Of a stretch of 64,000 nucleotides of DNA, positions 59,669 to 64,000 are shown one piece after another. The stretch is from contig JAIDFQ010000043.1 in the NCBI GenBank assembly GCA_029054245.1, positions 310,001 through 374,000 of the forward strand, given 5' to 3'. A model generated the notes under the pieces. That model was not told where the DNA came from. It did not search any database and was given only the letters and a program-made list of their open reading frames with translations. Every line of letters begins with the position of its first letter. Within the stretch, counting starts at the first letter, position 1. The position numbers and the translations under genes were made by a program. This stretch comes from Lachnospiraceae bacterium (lineage in GTDB: Bacteria; Bacillota; Clostridia; Lachnospirales; Lachnospiraceae).

Positions 59669-61852
59669 ATGGGAAGAGTGGAATTGCTGGCTCCAGCAGG
59701 AAATTTCCATGCATTAAAGGGAGCGATTATGGCAGGGGCGGATGCCGTTTATTTGGGAGGCGCACTTTACGGTGCCCGTGCCTATGCAGATAATTTTACA
59801 CAGGAGGAAATTTGTGCAGGGATCCATCTATCTCACGTATTTGGAAAAAAGATTTACCTTACGGTAAACACCTTGGTGAAGGAAAAGGAGCTGGATGGTC
59901 TGTATCATTTTTTGCTGCCTTTTTATGATGAGGGACTGGACGGTGTCATTGTGCAGGATTTAGGTGCGATGCGCTATATAAGGGATCATTTCCCAAACCT
60001 TGCGCTGCATGCAAGCACCCAGATGACGCTTACTGGACGTTTTGGTGTATCCATGGTAAAAGAAGAGGGAATAAGCAGGATTGTTCCCGCCCGAGAGCTA
60101 TCATTAGAAGAAATGAAAAAGATCAAATCAGAGACGGGGGTCGAGATTGAAGCTTTCATTCACGGCGCTATGTGTTATTGTTATTCAGGACAATGTCTCT
60201 TAAGCAGTATGCTGGGAGGAAGAAGTGGGAATCGCGGAAGATGCGCACAACCATGCCGTCTTCCATATGAAACATCCACAGACGGACAGTGTTATCCCTT
60301 AAGCATGAGAGATATGTGTACAATCGATTTGCTCCCAGAGTTGATTGAAGCGGGAATCGATTCCTTCAAAATAGAAGGAAGGATGAAGAAACCTGCCTAT
60401 GCGGCGGGTGTGACGGCAATCTACCGGAAGTACATCGATTTATATTACCAAGACAAAGAACACTACCATGTTTCCAAAAAGGATCGGGAACTTTTACACG
60501 CATTGTACATCAGAAGTGAAACCGGAAATGGCTATTATCACCGCCACAACGGAAAGGAAATGATTACACTTTATTCGCCGTCTTATTCGGAAACAAATGC
60601 GGCGCTTCTTGCCGATATCGAAAAAACTTATATTGACAAAGAGCTTTGTCGTCATGCATCTGCAAAGGTTTTTTTATCGCCTGGTCAGGAGGCTCGTTTT
60701 CTTTTGCAGACAGAAGGAATACAGGTGCTCTGTCAGGGTGAAATCGTGCAGGAGGCTGTAAAACAGCCACTCACAATAGAAAAAATCAAAGAGCAAATGA
60801 AAAAAAGCGGCAACAGCCTTATTAAGATAACAGATATAAGTGTAAATGTGGAGGATTCTGTGTTTCTTCCCGTGCGCTCTTTAAATGAGCTGCGCAGAAA
60901 GACCGTAGCTGCAATGGAAACGGCGTTGATCTGTCAGAACGGACTTGCTTACCCGGACAGAAAGGCTGTAACGCCAGAAAAAGAAAATTATGCCGGATAT
61001 GCTTTTGCAAGAGGACGAAACCAGGGAAGGAAGGCGCTGCACGCGCTGGTAAGCACTGATGGGCAGCTTAGGGCAGCGTGCAATGCACGTTTACCACGAA
61101 TTTATCTGGATTACAGTCTTCTTAAAGAAGAAAATCTTGAAATTCTGAAAACATGCAAAGAAAGCAGCACGGAAATGAAACAGGAATTTTTTCTTGCGAC
61201 ACCTTACATTGTAAGGGCAAAAGACGAAAAATATCTGGAAAAAATGAAAGAAGCGCTTCTTGCGGGAATATTTGACGGCGTTCTCATAAGAAATCTGGAA
61301 AGTTTTTCGTTTTTCTACAGTGAAAAGCTTTCCGTGGAAATAATTATAGATGCCAACCTTTATATCTGGAACAGGGAAACCATGAAATTCTGGGATGGAC
61401 GGGCAACGGAAGCCTACCTTCCGCTTGAATGTAATTTACATGAATGGAGAGAATTGCTGGAGGCATATCCAGAAAGAAAAATGCAGATTTCGGCGGTTGT
61501 GTATGGGAGACTTCCCATGATGGTTACCGCAAACTGTATCAGAAAAACTTTGGGTTCTTGCCGTCATACGCCTGAAACCGTCATGCTAAGAGACAGGTAC
61601 GGGAAGCAATTTCCTGTTTATACGGACTGCTTATGTTGTTATAATGTTCTCTATAATAGTGTACCGTTATCCCTGCACAAGGTCTTTTTGGAAAAAAACT
61701 TTCCAGCAGAGCATGTCAGACTTGACTTTACGACAGAAGAAAGTGAGGAAACTTTGCAGATTATCCATTATTTTAGTGACATTTTTAAAGCATACAGGGA
61801 ACCCTCTTATAAAGAGTATACGACAGGACACTATAAGCGAGGAGTAGAGTAG
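59669..61852 (+). CDS. U32 family peptidase
   Basis: A 727-aa member of the U32 (collagenase-like/RlhA-TrhP) family. It has VELLAPAGNFHALKGAIMAG and the family signature EAFIHGAMCYCYSGQCLLSS followed by GRSGNRGRCAQPCRLPY, whose cysteines bind an Fe-S cluster in related RNA-hydroxylating enzymes. The C-terminal part matches the long DUF3656-containing type. Some relatives hydroxylate tRNA or rRNA rather than cleave protein. ATG 59669 has AAAAGGAAAA upstream. It directly precedes the ftsW/rodA gene. Confidence 0.88.
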   Translation: MGRVELLAPAGNFHALKGAIMAGADAVYLGGALYGARAYADNFTQEEICAGIHLSHVFGKKIYLTVNTLVKEKELDGLYHFLLPFYDEGLDGVIVQDLGAMRYIRDHFPNLALHASTQMTLTGRFGVSMVKEEGISRIVPARELSLEEMKKIKSETGVEIEAFIHGAMCYCYSGQCLLSSMLGGRSGNRGRCAQPCRLPYETSTDGQCYPLSMRDMCTIDLLPELIEAGIDSFKIEGRMKKPAYAAGVTAIYRKYIDLYYQDKEHYHVSKKDRELLHALYIRSETGNGYYHRHNGKEMITLYSPSYSETNAALLADIEKTYIDKELCRHASAKVFLSPGQEARFLLQTEGIQVLCQGEIVQEAVKQPLTIEKIKEQMKKSGNSLIKITDISVNVEDSVFLPVRSLNELRRKTVAAMETALICQNGLAYPDRKAVTPEKENYAGYAFARGRNQGRKALHALVSTDGQLRAACNARLPRIYLDYSLLKEENLEILKTCKESSTEMKQEFFLATPYIVRAKDEKYLEKMKEALLAGIFDGVLIRNLESFSFFYSEKLSVEIIIDANLYIWNRETMKFWDGRATEAYLPLECNLHEWRELLEAYPERKMQISAVVYGRLPMMVTANCIRKTLGSCRHTPETVMLRDRYGKQFPVYTDCLCCYNVLYNSVPLSLHKVFLEKNFPAEHVRLDFTTEESEETLQIIHYFSDIFKAYREPSYKEYTTGHYKRGVE

Positions 61853-63307
61853 ATGGTCATTTACATCGGTGAGTTTTCAAAATACATCATTGCACTGTTG
61901 ATTGCATTCTATACGTGGGAGTGCTTTGCTGTATTTTGCTATGACAATGAAGAAGAGCGAAACGGCATCTATATAAGACAGAATCTGCTCATGTTTGCTT
62001 TTCATTTTTGCTGTTTTCTGGTAATCTGCTTTGAAACTGGGGATATGACCTATCTGTTCTTTTATGCCTTTCAGCAGATTGTGTTGTATGCCGCAGTTGT
62101 GCTGTACCGGATGCTTTATCCGAAAGCGAACAGACTGATTATAAACAATATGTGCATGTTGCTCAGCATCAGTTTTGTGATACTTACACGGCTGGATATG
62201 AGCAAGGCGGTAAAACAGTTTGTGATTGTCACAGGCTCTTTGGCGGTGGCGCTTATTATTCCTTTTTTTGTCCATAAATTTAAGTTTCTAAAAAATTTGA
62301 AATGGATTTATGCGTTGGTGGGGATTTCGGCTTTATCGATCGTCATGATTTTAGGGCAGACGACATATGGAAGCAAGCTTTCCTACTCTATTGCAGGCAT
62401 CACGTTTCAGCCCTCAGAGTTTGTGAAAATCTTATTTGTGTTTTTTGTGGCAAGTGCGCTGTACCAGTCTTTTGGCTTTTTTGAAGTTTTCACCACAGCG
62501 GTGATAGCGGCGGCGCATGTGATCGTACTGGTTATTTCAAAGGATTTAGGAAGCGCGCTTATCTTTTTCATGGTCTATGTACTTATGGTGTTTGTGGCGA
62601 CGAAAAATGTGCTTTATCTGCTTGCCGGCGCCGTTGGCGGATCCGCCGCAGCATATATTGCCTATAGTGTATTTTCTCATGTGCAGGTGAGGGTTCAGGC
62701 GTGGAGAGATCCATGGAGTGTCATTGATTCGGCAGGGTATCAGATTACCCAGTCGCTGTTTGCCATATCCAGCGGAGACTGGTTCGGACTTGGGATTTAT
62801 AAAGGAACACCGGAGGCAATTCCGTTTGTAGAAGCCGATTTTATTTTTTCGGCGATAGCAGAGGAATTTGGGATTATTTTTTCCGTCTGCCTCATTTTAA
62901 TTTGCGTAAGCTGTTTTATCATGTTTATGAATACATCGGCAGTGCTAAAGGATAGATTTTATCAACTTACGGCATTTGGGCTTGGAATTACCTATATTTT
63001 TCAGGTTTTCCTTACTATTGGCGGCGGTACAAAATTTATTCCTTTGACCGGAGTTACGCTTCCCCTTATCAGTTACGGAGGAAGTTCGGTTCTTACCACG
63101 TTAGTCATGTTTGCGATTATTGAAGGGCTGTATATGGTAAGACAGGATGAAAGCGAGCAGCAGAAAAAGGCGCTCCGTCAAAGAAAAAAGAAAAAGCAGG
63201 CGGTAAGAAGACGCCTAAATGATGATGCGGAAGAGTTTTATCAGTCAAACGAAAGTATTGAGCATAGACGGCATTTTGCGGGAGATGAGATTGAAGACGA
63301 AGAATAA
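61853..63307 (+). CDS. FtsW/RodA/SpoVE family peptidoglycan polymerase
   Basis: Multi-pass membrane protein of the SEDS family, 484 aa. Conserved stretches include YSIAGITFQPSEFVKILFVF, KDLGSALIFFMVYVLMVF, IAEEFGIIF and LTGVTLPLISYGGSSVLTTL. About ten helices and a basic then acidic cytoplasmic tail of about 60 residues are visible. The class A/B penicillin-binding protein gene overlaps its end, which points to a SEDS-PBP pair. The RodA-versus-FtsW choice cannot be made firmly. Confidence 0.92.
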   Translation: MVIYIGEFSKYIIALLIAFYTWECFAVFCYDNEEERNGIYIRQNLLMFAFHFCCFLVICFETGDMTYLFFYAFQQIVLYAAVVLYRMLYPKANRLIINNMCMLLSISFVILTRLDMSKAVKQFVIVTGSLAVALIIPFFVHKFKFLKNLKWIYALVGISALSIVMILGQTTYGSKLSYSIAGITFQPSEFVKILFVFFVASALYQSFGFFEVFTTAVIAAAHVIVLVISKDLGSALIFFMVYVLMVFVATKNVLYLLAGAVGGSAAAYIAYSVFSHVQVRVQAWRDPWSVIDSAGYQITQSLFAISSGDWFGLGIYKGTPEAIPFVEADFIFSAIAEEFGIIFSVCLILICVSCFIMFMNTSAVLKDRFYQLTAFGLGITYIFQVFLTIGGGTKFIPLTGVTLPLISYGGSSVLTTLVMFAIIEGLYMVRQDESEQQKKALRQRKKKKQAVRRRLNDDAEEFYQSNESIEHRRHFAGDEIEDEE

Positions 63308-64000
63308 AAGAAAGAGAGCTAACCAAAAAAATAGAGAAATCATGCTTATCACTTGGGCATTTACGATTCTCTTTTTGTGTCTGGCAGGTTATATCACCCA
63401 TTATGCCATAACACATAGGCAGGAACTGATCAATAATAGCTATAATGGCAGACAGCAGATGTTGATCGCCCAGAACAGGAGAGGCAGAATATACGCCGCA
63501 GACGGGAATCTTCTAGCACAGACGGTGGAAGATGAGGACGGCGTTGAAAAAAGAGAATATCCTTATCAGAATTTGTTTTCTCATGTGGTAGGATATGCAA
63601 CCAACGGGCGTATGGGCATAGAAGCACAGGCAAACTATTATCTGATCAATTCAAACGCACCACTTTCACAGAAGGCAGCGCTTGATGTGGGCGGTGAAAA
63701 ATACCCGGGAGATGATGTGTATACCACATTAAATGTAGAATTACAGCAGGTAGCATCAAGTGCGCTTGGCATATACCAAGGTGCGATTATCGTGACGGAG
63801 CCGGATACAGGCAAGATTCTTGCCATGATCTCAAAGCCCGATTTTAATCCAGAGCTGATTGCCGACATGTGGGACGAACTGGTGCAGGATGAGGAGAGCA
63901 GTGTTTTGCTAAACAGGGCAACGCAGGGACTTTATCCGCCGGGCTCTACCTTTAAGATTATCACAGCGCTGGAATACATGATAGAACATCCTGATTCTTA
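63285..64000 (+). CDS. Penicillin-binding protein, 3' end cut by window
   Basis: Class B transpeptidase partner of the SEDS protein, cut by the window edge after about 238 residues. One N-terminal membrane helix (EIMLITWAFTILFLCLAGYI) follows a basic cytoplasmic tail. Then comes RGRIYAADGNLLAQT, typical of the pedestal domain, and the start of the transpeptidase domain with the active serine in PPGSTFKIITALEYM. The start ATG 63285 overlaps the previous gene by 23 bp with a GGAG just before it. Confidence 0.9.
   Translation, partial: MRLKTKNKRKRANQKNREIMLITWAFTILFLCLAGYITHYAITHRQELINNSYNGRQQMLIAQNRRGRIYAADGNLLAQTVEDEDGVEKREYPYQNLFSHVVGYATNGRMGIEAQANYYLINSNAPLSQKAALDVGGEKYPGDDVYTTLNVELQQVASSALGIYQGAIIVTEPDTGKILAMISKPDFNPELIADMWDELVQDEESSVLLNRATQGLYPPGSTFKIITALEYMIEHPDS

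Overview
The window looks like chromosomal DNA of an anaerobic, low-to-moderate-GC Clostridia, most likely a Lachnospiraceae gut bacterium. This is inferred from gene content (GGGtGRT protein next to a NifU-like scaffold, U32 peptidase, NusG-II/Gx-transporter/ruvAB order, cobalamin MetH without reactivation domain), Gram-positive style ribosome binding sites and GTG/TTG starts. It has ordinary housekeeping DNA at both ends and one foreign insert of about 21.7 kb in the middle.

Left chromosomal part (1-21392): the end of an acetolactate synthase gene, an L,D-transpeptidase, serC-serA, a glycogen branching enzyme with an unusual coiled-coil tail, an MscS channel, tRNA-Thr(CGT), a nitrate/sulfonate-type ABC transporter pair on the minus strand, argH, asd, a degenerate-GGDEF/EAL protein, an AAA ATPase, topoisomerase III, a left-handed beta-helix acyltransferase, and the Fe-S scaffold/GGGtGRT pair.

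Insert (about 21375-43095): it sits exactly in the 3' end of the GGGtGRT gene. An 18-bp core that includes the stop codon is duplicated at 21375-21392 and 43078-43095. Near-identical 20-bp arm sequences lie just inside both ends. What looks like the host gene's original hairpin is now 21.7 kb away at 43112-43144. A tyrosine recombinase gene starts at the left end, a minimal second recombinase and an excisionase-like protein lie near the right end, and all convincing genes point the same way. Apart from a divergent D12-class DNA adenine methyltransferase, a DUF262 (DGQQR) protein, DUF3846 and DUF4314 proteins, small HTH proteins and a cysteine-repeat lipoprotein, the genes are unrecognised. I see no relaxase, replication protein, secretion ATPase or virion gene.

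The strongest signal is at nucleotide level. The 7-mer AGGGGTA (extended form TCAGGGGTACT or TCAGGGGTATC) occurs 52 times on the plus strand and twice on the minus strand inside the insert, and only three times in the about 42 kb of flanking DNA. It occurs in all three reading frames of the genes and in the non-coding gaps, so selection or origin must act on DNA or RNA, not protein. One of the two inverted copies lies between the -35 and -10 boxes of the methyltransferase promoter. The insert also has a roughly 600-nt hairpin-rich gap ending in a strong terminator (candidate large structured RNA, 28.76-29.37 kb), a nested 94-bp/21-bp tandem repeat (38.05-38.49 kb), an array of the motif (34.75-35.07 kb) and two probable frameshifted genes.

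Right chromosomal part (43096-64000): small membrane proteins and a CAAX protease, a lipoprotein, then a methionine and branched-chain amino acid block (metH, acetolactate synthase large subunit, two ACT-domain small subunits, ilvC, leuC, leuD). These are followed by a foldase-like protein, NusG-II protein and Gx transporter, ruvA-ruvB, zapA, a U32 peptidase, an FtsW/RodA-type protein and the start of a penicillin-binding protein cut by the window end.
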